A stretch of 64,000 nt of DNA, taken from positions 45,427,237-45,491,236 of the forward strand of contig NC_080185.1 of assembly GCF_950295315.1 (NCBI RefSeq), in the 5' to 3' direction. Within the stretch, counting starts at the first letter, position 1. Every line of letters starts with the position of its first letter. A program made the translations under genes and the position numbers. Under the pieces are notes generated by a model. The model had not been told where the DNA came from and searched no databases. It saw nothing but the letters and a program-made list of their open reading frames with translations. This DNA is from Erinaceus europaeus (taxonomy: Eukaryota > Chordata > Mammalia > Eulipotyphla > Erinaceidae). This document shows positions 11,155 through 22,790 of the stretch, in pieces.

Positions 11155-11520
11155 TTTTTTATTAGTGATTTACAAAATTATAAGATAACATTACAGGTAT
11201 AGTTCCACACTGTACCTCTCATTAAAGTTGTGTGCCTCACTCCTCCACCTCCCAACAACAGCCACCAAAGAACTCACAAGTCTTAGAGACAGGTTGTCTA
11301 CTTTTTTGTGTGTGTTTCTTCCCAGGCTCATGTGTTTCAATTCTCTCTGTTCTACACGTGAGTCAAACCACCTGACTATGCTTTATGAAGTAAGAAGGTG
11401 GCAGACAACTATAGGATGTTATCTAGCATCTATAACTCTACTACTTGAAAGTTTAATGTACTTTTTCTCTATCTTCTTTCAAATTGCTGAGGAGACTTCT
11501 TCAAATAGAAAGAGAGTGAC
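11155..11520 (-). mobile_element. Ancient L1 3' end
   Basis: A T-rich left edge, then 'ttagtgatttacaaaattat', a motif repeated at 26415 and 26940. These define an older L1 3' UTR group with loose similarity. Confidence 0.55.
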
Positions 11521-11544
11521 AATTTAAAAAAAGGGGGGGAGGAA

Positions 11545-11785
11545 TCAAACGGGAATGTAGCAGGTTAAGTGCATGTGGCAGGAAGCTCAATGACCGAGGT
11601 AAGGATCCCAAGCGGTGAAGCAGGTGTCTATCTTTCTCTCCCTCTCTCTGTTTTCCCCTCCTCTCTCCATTTCTCTCTGTCCTATCCAACAACGACAACA
11701 TCAATAACAAGGACAATAGTAACTACAGCAATAAAATAATAAGGGCAACAAAAGGGAATAAATAAAAAATTTAAAGAGAAAGAAA
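11545..11785 (+). mobile_element. tRNA-derived SINE, internally deleted
   Basis: Head with AGCAGGTTAAGTGCATG, but the segment between 'ggatccc' and 'ggtgaagcagg' is shortened. The CT-rich body, 'cctatccaac' block and an AAT-rich tail are present. Confidence 0.85.
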
Positions 11786-11930
11786 GAGAGTGATGGAGGC
11801 AGAAAATGAGAGGGGGGAAATGATGCCACACACCGCTGCTTGGAGTATCCCTCAGTGCTGTAAGACCTAGAATTGAGCCTGGGTTGGACACATGAAAAAG
11901 CAGGAACCCTCCCAGGTGAGCTTTCTTGCT
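11786..11930 (-). mobile_element. SINE relic
   Basis: GA-rich left part, then 'agacctagaattgagcctgg' and 'ccaggtgagctttcttgc', a reversed class-II-like SINE head. Heavily diverged. Confidence 0.5.
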
Positions 11931-11954
11931 AATCCAACAGTTTTTTTTTTTTTT

Positions 11955-12135
11955 TGCATTACCATTTTTAAAATGGTCTTCTTGGGTTCAGTACCCAGAT
12001 TCAAGTCTCTGGTCCACACCTGCAGGGTATGGGAGCTTCACAAGCCCTGAGGCATGCTGCAGATTTCTCTCTTTCTCTCTCCCTCTCTGTCCTCACTTCC
12101 TTTTCACTTTCACTGTCTCTGTTTAAAACAAAAGA
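11955..12135 (+). mobile_element. SINE relic
   Basis: Shows 'gattcaagtctctggtccac' followed by ACCTGCAGGG, a 'gagcttcacaagccctgagg' block and a long CT-rich body, and ends in an A-rich tail. The head is poorly preserved. Confidence 0.7.
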
Positions 12136-12244
12136 ATAGAAGAAAGGAAGGAGGAGGAAAGAAAGAGAGAAAGAAAGAAATAAGAATGACAAAGGCCACA
12201 GGTAATGGTGGATTAATGATGCAAACATCTAGTGGTGGTAATTA

Positions 12245-12915
12245 AAAGAAAAAAAGGGAGGAGTCTCTCCAGAAACTCACTAAGGCACAGCCACCAAGTT
12301 ACAGATGCTACTACAATTTCATCCTGAACTCCCTGGGCAGATGACCTCACCAATGTGTCCAAGAACCTCACCTCTCCAGAGCCCTACCCAACTAGGGAAA
12401 TGTAGAAACAGGTTAGGGGTATGGCACAACCTGCTAACATCTATGTCCAGTGGAGAAGAAATTACAGAAGTCAGACCTTCCACCTTCTGCTCCTCATAAA
12501 CATCTTTGTTCCATGCCCACAGAGGGGTAAATGTTAGGGAGAAATGATCAGAAAAATCTGTACTCTAATCCCATTAGGACTCAGAGAAAGAAGATATAAA
12601 AAAAGAAAAGAAGGATATTCAGAAATAGAACATATGAGTTAGATAGGAAGAGAAGTCGAGACAATAGGGAAATATATATATATATTTCCCTATTGTCTTG
12701 ACAATATATATAGACAGATAGCTATAGCAATAATATATATACAGATAGCTATAGAAATAATAGTTAACCCATAACTGTGATCTTGGGAGAACTATTGCAG
12801 TTTCCAGTGAAGGGAATGGGGACACAAAATTCTGGTAGTGGGAAAGGTATGTAATTATACCCCTGTTATCTTATAATTTTGTAAACCAATATTAAATCAC
12901 TAATAAAAAAATTAA
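12245..12915 (+). mobile_element. L1 3' UTR fragment, old subfamily
   Basis: Contains the 'gccaccaagttacagatgct' block, then 'ccaactagggaaatg', and ends in AATCACTAATAAAA at ~12905. Its distal half matches 9730-10060. It hosts the palindrome at 12655-12702. Confidence 0.8.
12655..12702. repeat. Palindrome, 24-bp arms
   Basis: The left arm (GTCGAGACAATAGGGAAA then ATATATA) and right arm match in reverse complement at 23 of 24 positions, with the centre in the TA run and no spacer. It would form a hairpin or cruciform. Confidence 0.9.
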
Positions 12916-13743
12916 AGGAAGAAAAGGATTCAAACACTTCTTCTATAAATCTAAGAGAAAATAGAGAAGCATTGGACAGCACTCCTACAACCTTTCTCTC
13001 TTTTTCTCTTTCAAAGAGTAAGAAATTGAGATTTGAAATTGTGTTTGACAAAACAATTATATTATTATTGGACAATTTACACACTACCTGGAGAGTCGGG
13101 AAGAGTGTTCTTCAGGAAAGATGCCTGCATGCAATCCAGATGGGAGGCAAGTCCCCTCTGGACTGGGAGAAAGCTTTAATGCTTTTTTTTTTTCTTTTCC
13201 TGCTCTTTCTTTACCTCTCCGTTTCTATCTGAAAATTTTGACCCATCGTGGTGATGTTCCAGTGACTAAAAACAAAACAAAAACCAGCCAGACAAGAGCT
13301 GCCTGGAATGTTTCCTTGCTGTTCAGAAGATTCTAATAGATTTGCAGTAGCGAAGGGCCGATTGGAATGCTATTTTCAGAGTCAATAATGTAATTTGTCT
13401 GGTGGTTTTCTGATTGCTAATATTTGTCTTGAGAGAATCTGGCAAGAATAGCCTGCATTTATCCTGTTTTATGTTCTCTTATTGACCAATTATGGTCTGA
13501 CATTAGTGCCACAGTAGACTGTTTGGAGACTTTGAGAAAAAGTTCCCTTTCAACAAAAGGAACATTTTACAATAGATTTTCTATATGCATTTGCATCCTC
13601 TTGATATATACATGTAAATGGATGCCTAGAAGGGGAACACAGAAATAGAATTTTCTGAGTAATGTGCAAAACATATTAATTACAAAGAACATAATTTTTT
13701 TGTCAGAACTACATATACTTTGACAGATTATATGAATAGGAGA
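12916..13743. other. No recognised feature
   Basis: Largely unique DNA. Nothing in it resembles a coding exon, and the short frames have no protein-like composition. It is one of several low-repeat islands where a conserved non-coding element could lie. Confidence 0.45.
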
Positions 13744-13945
13744 GTTGGGTTGGGGCTGAGAAGACAGCATACTGATTCTGCAAATCAGCTTTCTTGCGGG
13801 AGGCTATGAATTCCAGGCTCAATATCCAGCACCATCATGAATCAGAGCTGAGCAAGGATCTCCTCTCTCTCTCTCTCTCTTTCTCTCTCTGTCTGTGTGT
13901 GTGTTCATATTTCTCATTAAAATAAATAAATAAAATATTTAAGTG
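13744..13945 (+). mobile_element. SINE, class II type
   Basis: Carries a 'ggctgagaagacagcatac' head, a 'caggctcaatatccagcacc' block, a (TC)n run at 13861-13890 and a tail AAAATAAATAAATAAAAT. Confidence 0.7.
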
Positions 13946-14185
13946 GCTAGGGTAGTGGGAGGAATGTATAGAGTGGGGTTAATTGAATAGGGATGGATTG
14001 TAACTAGCCCTTTGGCTGTAGGCATGATTTTGTAAACACATGAACCTCAAGGTAAAAAATATGTAACTAGTAAACACATATGAAAATATAAAAACAGCAT
14101 GTCAGAAATACAGATTTTAAGGGTAAAATGATAATTTTTCTTCAAGGGCACTCTCCTTCTTAGGATCTTTTAAAAAAATTGTCTG

Positions 14186-14560
14186 CTCTAACAGATCCCT
14201 CTCTCTACCATCGCTGGTCATCTTCATCAGGAACAACATAGTGGACCCTATTGTGGACCTCTACAAGACCTTGACCTCAATGTGGATCAATAATGGTAAG
14301 GACTGCCCCATTCTCCAAAGGGATGTTGGGTCAATATACTCTGCCACTTGAGAAAGATGGGTCCAGAAATGAGTGCAGCCCAGAATGTTCCTAGCCATGA
14401 CCAGAAAATGTGAGCTCAGACCTGCAGAGATTCAAAGGTTACACAGGCTCCTTTGCTGAATATGAGCTTCAGATCAGATAGATGTGTTTTATAGTTAAAG
14501 ATATTTATATACTTTTTCTGTATTTGGGAGCTACTCTCTTCCCTGATCGACATTTCTAAT
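14186..14560 (+). mobile_element. L1 3' UTR middle segment
   Basis: Corresponds to the long-form-only part of the L1 3' UTR (compare 37460-37810), from 'catcaggaacaacatagtgg' to 'gctactctcttccctgatc'. Both ends of the element are missing. Confidence 0.7.
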
Positions 14561-14564
14561 CCTT

Positions 14565-14694
14565 TTTTTTTTTGTTTGTTTACAAATTTTTTCCTTTGTA
14601 GGGGGATTAATGTTTACATTCAAAAGTAAATAGAGCAGTTTGTATGTGCATAACATTTCTCAGTTTTCCACATAACAATACAACCCCCACTAGG
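14565..14694 (-). mobile_element. Old L1 3' terminus
   Basis: T run at 14563-14574, then the reverse of an L1 3' end: 'ggggattaatgtttacattc' matches the reverse complement of 29265-29305. The 5'-truncated copy ends near CCACTAGGTCC. Confidence 0.75.
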
Positions 14695-14696
14695 TC

Positions 14697-15084
14697 CTCA
14701 CGTTGGTGGGGTTATCTGTCCAGTGAAGTCTGGTCAGCATCATGCTAACATCTGGAACCTAGTGGCTGAAAGGAGAGTTAATATATAAAGTCAAAAAAAT
14801 TGTTGACAAATCATGAACCTAAAGGCTATAATAGTGCAGATAAAGACTTGGGGGTGGGTCCTCCATTTTGTAGATAGCTAGTAGGCATATTTTAGTTATA
14901 TTACAAAGGGCCTGTGGCTATACTATTTTTTTTCTTTTTCTTTTTTTCCCGTGAGCCTGAAATCTGATATGCAGGTGGATCCAAGTTATTTTCTAGGAAG
15001 ATGATGTCATGGCTGGACACAGGACAAGAAAGCTGGATTAGGGAAGAGATTAGCTCCCTAATATAGGAAAGAGGTATAAATATT
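14697..15084 (-). mobile_element. Older minus L1, 3' part (split by L1-A)
   Basis: The reverse complement is a long-form L1 3' UTR. It stops at 15084 in TAAATATTG and resumes at ~21645 with the next bases of the same UTR. L1-A inserted here. The 79-residue frame on this strand is a shadow. Confidence 0.85.
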
Positions 15085-16351
15085 GAAGGGCGAAGCCAAG
15101 ATGACGACTTGGAGGCAGCTGCTGACATGAGATCCAACAACTGCTCAATAGGTTAGGATACCTGGTCATAGGCAGTATGGTAAATAAGGGGTCTTAAGTG
15201 TGACACCAAGGAGGTAACTGTAGCTCATTTTGGATTAGAAAACAGAGAAAAAAGAAAGGAAAATTTTTAATTATTTCTGAAGTGCACCCCTCCCCCCCCC
15301 AACCCATAAACAGACCCCAGGGGCTGGAGAGCTGCTATTAGCAGGGTCACCACTAAGCTTTTTTTCTGTACCAAGAGTCCTGGCTCACCAGGGATGTGAT
15401 TCCAATCCTTTTCCTTTTTGATTCCCTTCTCTCTTTCTTTTACTTTCTAAGTGGCTCAAGCTCAATTTGAATGACAAAATATCCGACCAATCAGAGCCTA
15501 ACCCCTGCCTGGGAAAGACTACCTAGAGGTTTTGTTTGTTTTTTAATTTTTTTTTTTGGCTGTCTTTTGCTCAGGCTGCCTGAGGCAATTGGGAGCCTTC
15601 CAAGCTGCAGACTGACTATTAGGGATTTTACTCTGTTCTATTTTATTATTACTATTACATATAAGCATGTCCCTTTCCCCCCATCCTTCAGGTTGACCAA
15701 AATTAACTGTTAGTGTATTTTCCACTGCTAGGTGACTGGGGGTTCTATCCATTGTGAGAGGAACTTGTTTCACTCTACCTACGTACTCTATCCACACTCC
15801 CCCTTCTCCCTCTTCCTAGTTAATTAAAAAAAAAAAACTCTTCCCTTTCACTGCTCTTTTTTTCTCTCCTCTTTCTTTTTTTCTCATTCTTGTCTTCTTT
15901 TCTTCCTTCCTACTTCTTCTGCTTTCTGAATCCACTGATACTAATTTGTGAATTATTTGGGGGAAGAAATCTGACTCAGAGTGGATTCTCTGTGTATGTG
16001 TGTCTCTTCTCTACTTCCCTTTTTCTGATTGCTACCCCTAGAATTTACAGTGGACAGCAGATTTGAATAATTGTCTATTCTTGCTTTTCCTTTCTCTTTT
16101 TCATTTGGATTGGGTTGCTATTTTTTCTTGGACTGGAGGCAATGTTTGGCTAACTGGTATTGGTTAAGCTGCTTCAATCCTTGTTTTAGTTACTACTGTA
16201 ATTTCCGAGGTTGGTGCCTGCATTTGTCATAAAGGTATTTAGTATAGCGTGGCTTATACTCAAAACAACCGAAGAATAACAGAACATAAAAATAAAAGCA
16301 CATCAATTAAAAAAAATGCTTAAATAAAGAGCAAATAAAACTGCTACCACA
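15085..16351 (+). promoter_or_regulatory. L1-A 5' UTR (internal promoter region)
   Basis: Begins with a GGGCGAAGCCAAGATGACGA type start, typical of L1 5' ends. Continues through CT-rich stretches (15400-15460, 15830-15920) to the ORF1 ATG. The start is shared with L1-B (32794) and, more loosely, L1-C (53921). L1 5' UTRs normally hold the promoter; no activity can be claimed for this copy. Confidence 0.7.
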
Positions 16352-17114
16352 ATGAATGAAGACAAAAGCTCAGAAGAAACTACAAATCAGTCAGAAGTAA
16401 GCATAGATAAGAAAAGTATGTAAGCAATAGTAAACCTAATAATCACAGAAATGAAGACAACTATGGAGGAAAGGGCTAGCAGAATTAAGGAAACAACATA
16501 TGAGACATTCAAGGAAAAAACAAGCTACCTCAAGGTAATTAGAGAACTGAAAGCTGAAATAGCTGAACTAAAAGGACAATTAGCAGAACAAGCTAGTACT
16601 ATAACAGAACTGAAGAATGGAGCTGAGGGAAGGGAAAGCAGATTAACAGAAGCAGAAAACAGAATCAGCCAAACAGAGGATGAGCAAGAGAAAACTAAGA
16701 AAGAGATAACAGAGCTCAAAAAGAGATTTAGAGACACTGAAAACAATAACGGAGACATATGGGATGATCTCAAAAGAAGTAACTTTCACAAAATTGGCCT
16801 GCCAGAGGAAGAAAGAGAAAAAGAGGAAGTAAACATTCTGGAGGAAATAATGGAAGAAAACTTCCCCAACCTGAACAACAGAAAGGACATTAAGATTCAA
16901 GAGGCCCAGAGAGTCCCAAACAGAATCAACCCAGACCTGAAGACACCAAGACACATCATAGTTACAATGAAAAGAAGCAAGGATAAAGAAAAGATCCTGA
17001 AGGCCGCAAGAGAAAAACAAAAAGTCACATACAGGGGAAAACCCATAAGACTATCAGAAGATTTCTCCACTCAAACTCTAAAAGCCAGAAGAGAATGGCA
17101 AGATATCTATTGAG
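16352..17114 (+). pseudogene. L1-A ORF1 (ORF1p), broken
   Basis: ORF1p is the RNA-binding, trimerising chaperone of L1. The ATG at 16352 reads MNEDKSSEETTNQSEVSIDK and hits an in-frame TAA at 16421. The frame then stays open from 16424, with an ATG at 16451 giving 220 residues. These show a coiled coil (Glu/Lys-rich heptads, residues ~20-100), a worn RRM region ending in GLPEEE and the C-terminal domain with TLKARREWQDIY. A TGA at 17112 cuts the normal C-terminus, whose remnant continues to ~17275. Confidence 0.85.
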
Positions 17115-17341
17115 CCCTGAATGAAAAAGGGTTTCAACAAGGATAATATATCCTGCTAGACTTTCAATCAAATTAGATGGAGTCATCAAAACATTCTCAG
17201 ACAGACAGCAAACAGTTAAAGAAGCCAACCATCACCAAGCCTGCCCTAAAAGAGGTTCTTAAAAGACCTCATATAAACAAGAACATCACCATAATACTTG
17301 CCATATATCAGAGCAAATAAAAAATTGTTGAATAACAGCAC

Positions 17342-19976
17342 TACAATACATTAAATCCATAATATCAATAAATGTCAGTGGCTTAAACTCATCCATCAAA
17401 AGGCACAGAGTGGGGGGATGGATCAGAAAACACAACCCAACCACATACTGCTTGCAAGAAACCCATCTGACCCAACAAGTTAACACAGACCTATAGGGAA
17501 AGGACAAGATGGTTTTACAAACAGATTGTACAAAACCTTCAGGAAACAGTTAATACTTATACTTCTAAAGCTTTCCTATAAGATCAAAGAAACAGAAACA
17601 CTCCATTCCACCCTCTATGAAGCTAGCATCACCATGATACCAAAAGGAGATAGGGACACAACAAAAAAGGAAAACTACAATCAATATCTCTGATGAACAT
17701 AGATGAAAAAATATTAAACAAGATCTTGGCCAACCAGATACAGAAGTATATCAAAAAGATTGTTCATCATGACCAAATGGGATTTATCACAAGAATACAA
17801 CGCTGGTTCAACATACGTAAGTCAATCAATGTCATTCACCACATCAATAAAAGCAAAACCAAAAACCACATGATTATCTCAATAGATGCAGAGAAATCAT
17901 TTGACAAAATCCAACACCCATTCATGCTCAAAACACTACAAAAATTGGGAGTAGATGACAAATTCCTCAAGATAGTGGAGTCCATATATAGCAAACCTAC
18001 AGTCAACATTATAATCCATGGACAGAAGCTGAAAGCATTCCACCTCAGATCGGGGACTAGACAAGGCTGTTCACTGTCACCATTACTCTTCAACATAGTA
18101 TTGGAAGTTCTTGCCATAGCAATCAGGCAAGAGAAAGAAATAAAAGGAATACAGATTGGAAGGGAAGAAGTCAAGTTCTCACTATTTGTAGATGATATGA
18201 TAGTATGCATAGAAAAACCTAAAGTGCAATATTATTTGATAAGAATTGGGAGAACCATACAGGAAAGTGGGCCCTACCGTAGGGTCCCAGGTCTGGGGGA
18301 AGTTTAGGCTCCTTAGTGGAGATGTGAGGTTCCTGCTGTCTTAGGGTTCGAGAAGACAATGAATATTTACTGCATTTTTTTATGCAAACACTAAATCCGA
18401 AGAAGAAGACATCCAGTAATCGCTCCCATTCACTGTTGCAGCAAAATCAATAAAATATCTAGTAACAGAGCTGACCAAAGAAGTGAAAGACCTGTATACT
18501 GAAAACTAAGAGTCACTATTCAAGGAAATAGAAAATGATACCAAAAATTGGAAAGACATTCCATGCTCATGGATTGGAAGAATAAATATCATCAAAATGA
18601 ATATTCTCCCAAGAGCCATATACAAATTTAATGCCATACCCATCAAAATTCCACCAAGATTCTCTAAGAGAATAGAACAAACACTACAATCATTTATCTG
18701 GAACCTGAAAACACCTAGAATTAACAAAACAATCTTGAGGAAAAAAACAGAAATGGAGGCATCACACTTCCACATCTCAAACTATATTATAAGGCCATCA
18801 ACAACAAAACAGCCTGGTACTGGAACAAAATAGGCACAGAGACCAGTGGAACAGAATTGAAAGCCCAGAACTAAACCCCCACACCTATGGACATCCAGTG
18901 TTTCATAAGGGGGCCCAAAGTATTAAATGGAGGAAAGACGCTCTCTTCAATAAACAGTGCTGGAAAACTGGGTAGAAACATGGAGAAGAATGAAACTGAA
19001 CCATCTTATCTCACCAGAAACAAAAATCAACTCCAAATGGATCAAGGATCTGGATGCTAGACCAAAAACTATCAAATACTTAGAGGAAAACATTGGTGTA
19101 ACACTTTCCCACCTAAACCTCAAGGACATCTTTGAAGAAAAAAAACCCTATTTGCAAGGGAGACTAAAGCAGAAACAAACCAATGGGACTACATCAAATT
19201 GAAAAGCTTCTGCACAGCCAAAGAAACTATCATACAAACAAAGAGACCCCTCACAGAATTGGAGAAGATCTTCATATGCCATATCAGACAAGAGACAATT
19301 AACCAAAATATACAAAGAGCTCCACAAACTTAGCACCAAAAAAGCAAATGACATCATCCAAAAATGGGCAGAAGATATGAACATAACATTCACTTCAGAG
19401 GAGAACCAAAGTCTAACAAACATATGAAAAATTGCTCCAGGTCTGGATTGTCAGAGAAATTCAAATAAAGACAACATTGAGATACCACCTCACCCCTGTG
19501 AGAATGGCATACATCAAAAAGGACAGCAGCAACAAATGCTGGAGTGGTTTTGGGGACAGAGGAACCCTTCTGCACTCCTTGTGGGAAGGAAAATTGGTCC
19601 AGCCTCTCTGGAGAGCAATCTGGAGAACTCTCACAAGGCTAGACATGGACCTTCCATATGACCCAGTAATTCCTCTCCTGGGGATATTCCCCAAGGATTC
19701 CATAACACCCAAACAAAAAGTTATATGTACACCTGTGTTCATAGAAGCACAATTCATAATAGCTAAAACCTAGAAGGAACCCAGGTGCCCAACAACAGAT
19801 GAGTGGCTGAGAAAGCTGTGCTATATATACACAATGGAATACTATGCAGCTATTAAGAACAATGAACTCACCTTCTCTGACCCATATTGGATGGATCTAG
19901 AAGGAATTGTATTAAGTGAGCTAAGTCTGAAAGATAAAGATGAGTATGGGAAGATACTACTCATCAACAGAAGTTG
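17342..19976 (+). pseudogene. L1-A ORF2 (endonuclease/reverse transcriptase), broken
   Basis: The expected ATG is lost (AACAGCACTACAA instead of AATGGCACTACAA). Only the first ~55 codons of the endonuclease remain. Near 17510 the sequence jumps about 1.25 kb to the reverse-transcriptase region (compare L1-B 34312 and 35573). RT motif A reads [11 protein letters not shown] and the YADD-type box reads FVDDM. An inverted 3' UTR patch replaces part of ORF2 at 18224-18364. The Cys-rich C-terminal domain runs to ~19976. Confidence 0.88.
18224..18364 (-). repeat. Inverted piece of L1 3' UTR inside ORF2
   Basis: The reverse complement matches L1-A's own 3' UTR around 20440-20580 (reading from the 'attgtcttct-gaaccctaag' region to ATAATATTGCA). 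It replaces roughly 100 bp of ORF2 present in L1-C at 58016-58110. Confidence 0.85.
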
Positions 19977-21330
19977 AGAAAGAAGAACAGAAAGGGGAAC
20001 TAAAAGCAGGATCTGACTAAATCTAGAGTAGGGCACCAAAGTAAAAACTTTGGGTTGAGGGTGAGGGTGGACATTTGGCTTCCAGCGGCAGCCGGGGGTG
20101 GGCGTGGGTGGGTAGGATGGGACAGTCTTTTGGTGGTGGGAATGATGTTTATGTACACTCCTATTAAAATGTAGTCATATAAATCACTATTTAATTAATA
20201 TGAGAGGGGATTGATTATATTTCTCAAACTTTGTAAAGCACAGACTGAGTCTTTTTAATACATAGGTTGAGTCTTTGACATGTGGATTCTCTCAAAAGCC
20301 TAGATCAAGGAGAACAGAAGCAATCGGTGGCACAGCTATATACAAGATGTTGGGTATTATACCCCAAACCCTAACAAAGGGACTTTTCAAAGTTAACCCA
20401 ATTGCCAAATAATGTGATGATAACAAAAACTATCCATTGTCTTCTTGAACCCTAAGACAGCAGGAACCTCACATTTACACAATAGAGCCTATATTTCCTC
20501 CAGTCCTGGAACCTTAGGGTGGGGCGCAGTTTCCTCCATGCTTCTCTCAATTCATATCAAATAATATTGCATTCGCGGATCACAACCTAATCAATGCAAT
20601 GCAACGAGTGCCACCTCTGCATGCCTCACTTCAGACTATGTTCAAAGACTTCAGGTGTGGAATGAAAACCCTTCAACTTTATTATTCGTGTGAGACCTTT
20701 CCTTTCATAGTATTCTCTAATTCCATTCCAGGTGGTTCACTTCCTAACAAAGTCCCAAAACCTAGATATAGACCAGGTCCCATGAGATAGAGCATATGTT
20801 CACACGTATCCATAAACCAGGGGGAAATATATACCTGAAAGCAGAAGTACACAGTAGTCTGCAGTGAGTACCCCCAGTACTTCATATGCACTATTCCAGC
20901 CTTTATGTCCATAATTGTTTAACAATTTGTTTGGCTTTGTATATTAACTCTCTTTTCAGCCACCAGGTTCCAGATGCCAGCATGATGAAGACCACACTTC
21001 CTTGGACAGACAACCCACCAATGTGTCCTGGAGCTCAGCTTCCCCAGAGACCCACCCTACTAGGGAAAGAGAGAGGCAGACCGGGAGTATGGATGGACCA
21101 GTCAACACCCATGTTCAGCGGGGAAGCAATTACAGTAGCCAGACCTTCCACCTTCTGCACCACACAGTGACCTTGGGTACATACTCCCAGAGGGATAAAG
21201 AATAGGAAAGCTATCAGGGGAGGGGATGAGATATGGACATCTGGTGGTGGGAATTGTGTGGAGTTGTATCCCTCCTATCCTATGGTTTTGTTAATGTCTC
21301 CTTTTTTTAGATAAATAAATTAATTAAACA
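19977..21330 (+). mobile_element. L1-A 3' UTR, short form
   Basis: Non-coding tail with a G-rich block at 20094-20112 that has four G runs. It lacks the ~0.8 kb segment seen in L1-B: the short-form junction is at GTGAGTACCCCC near 20865. It ends in AGATAAATAAATTAATTAAA and an A-rich stretch. Confidence 0.8.
20094..20112 (+). promoter_or_regulatory. G-quadruplex-type motif, L1-A 3' UTR
   Basis: G5-T-G3-CGT-G3-T-G3: four G runs within 19 bases. The same site is G-rich in L1-B and L1-C. Confidence 0.7.
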
Positions 21331-21640
21331 AAAAAGAAAAATAACAAGTGGATATAATCAGAGTATAGATAAGGTGGTACTTGTTTCTGAATACCAAGGT
21401 TCAAGATATGGTCATGAGAACAATTTGGTGGAACAGACTGTACATGATAATTGCTATTGCTGAAAAGTGAAGAGTCAGCAGTTAGTGTGCTAGTGAGTTA
21501 TTATATGGAAACTCAGACTACTCAGGGTAATAGAAGAGTTAAACTCCTGACTGAATGTGTTTAAATAGATAAATAAATATTTAAAGAAATGGAACAAAAT
21601 GATTTTATCACTGGGTGGTGTTGGGCGATTCCAGGATTTA
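21331..21640 (+). other. Probable 3'-transduced flank of L1-A
   Basis: Not recognisable as L1 or SINE. It sits between the L1 3' UTR end and a second A run and lies inside the inferred target-site duplication. It contains AATAAAT near 21567. The simplest reading is read-through of the weak L1 polyadenylation signal at the source locus, carrying ~0.3 kb of source flank along. Confidence 0.55.
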
Positions 21641-21644
21641 AAAA

Positions 21645-22759
21645 AAAAGAAGTGTATATATTGTTGACTGTAAACCTCATCGATTTGATGTGATCTGGGG
21701 CCCATATTCAGCTTAAAAGCTTATGTGATCTCTACATCCCTGTAGATCTGAGCTCACATTCTGTGGTCATGAGTAGGAACATTCTAATCTCTCCCAATCT
21801 TCCTCAGGTGTAGCATAGAGTATGTTGTCTATCCTCCCTTCAAAGGATGGAACATTCACTACTGTTGTTGATCCAAGTTGAGGGCAAGGTCCTATGGGGG
21901 ACCCACCAAAGGGCCCATTTTGTTGTTCCCATAGAGATGGATGGTAAAAATGGAGAGAGGGGTTTATTTGAGGTCTAGGCCCATCATGTCTGTTTGGGAA
22001 TCTCAGGACTCCTCGATAGGGAGTCCCAGCTGATGTGGTGGCCTGATAGTGACTAAAGAGTCATCATTAAAGTATGCCAGTCCCTTATTCAGCTTTTGCA
22101 GTTCTGCTTTGCTAAGGTTAGCTTTGGAGTGAGTGAGAGAACTGTAATAGGAAGTATGTAAGGAGGGTACCTAAGTCTAAGTAGACACTATATCATTAGG
22201 AACATTATACTGACTCACTGCAGACTACTGTGTACTTTTGCTTTCAGGTATATAATTTTCCCCAATTTATGGATAGATGTGAACATATACTCTATTTCAT
22301 GGGACCTGGTCTATATCTAGGTTTTGGGACTCTTTTAGGAAGTGAGCTACCTGGAATGGAATTAGAGAATACTATGAAAGGAAAGGTCTCACCCGAGTAA
22401 TGAGGCTGACAGGTTAACATTCCACACCTGACTTCTCTGGGTTAACTTTAAGATATCTCTTTTTTAGGATTTGCTGTATCATACACAATATTACCATAAT
22501 TTATGTCCTTTGACATTATTTGTACATAGATGTGCCACTGGTTGCTTCTGTTCTCCCTGGTCTATGCTTTTAAGAGAGTCAACATATCAAAGACTCAGCC
22601 TATGTATTAAAAAGACTCAGTCTGTGCTTCAAAAAGTTTAAGACATTCAATCAATTTTCCCTTCATATTAATTTAATAGTGATTTATATGACTAAAAACT
22701 AATAGGAGTGTACATAAACATCATACCCACCACCAAAAGACTGGGTCTCATCCCATCAC

Positions 22760-22790
<31 letters not shown>

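Larger units (their letters stand above)
15085..21640 (+). mobile_element. L1-A: full-length-derived LINE-1, dead
   Basis: Order: 5' UTR 15085-16351, ORF1 from 16352, defective ORF2 about 17342-19976, and a short-form 3' UTR with A-rich end at ~21330. About 300 bp of non-L1 sequence and a second A run (21638-21647) follow. The 5' flank AAGAGGTATAAATATTG and 3' flank AAGAAGTGTATATATTG agree at 14 of 17 positions and are read as a worn target-site duplication. That makes the whole 6.5 kb one insertion into an older L1. Confidence 0.8.

Noticed and set aside
20599..21205. Recurring MQ(R/G)VPP... and MCPGAQ... type frames
   Set aside because: They recur in every L1 3' UTR copy (1731 minus, 60325, 60581, 32201) with no sign of coding constraint.
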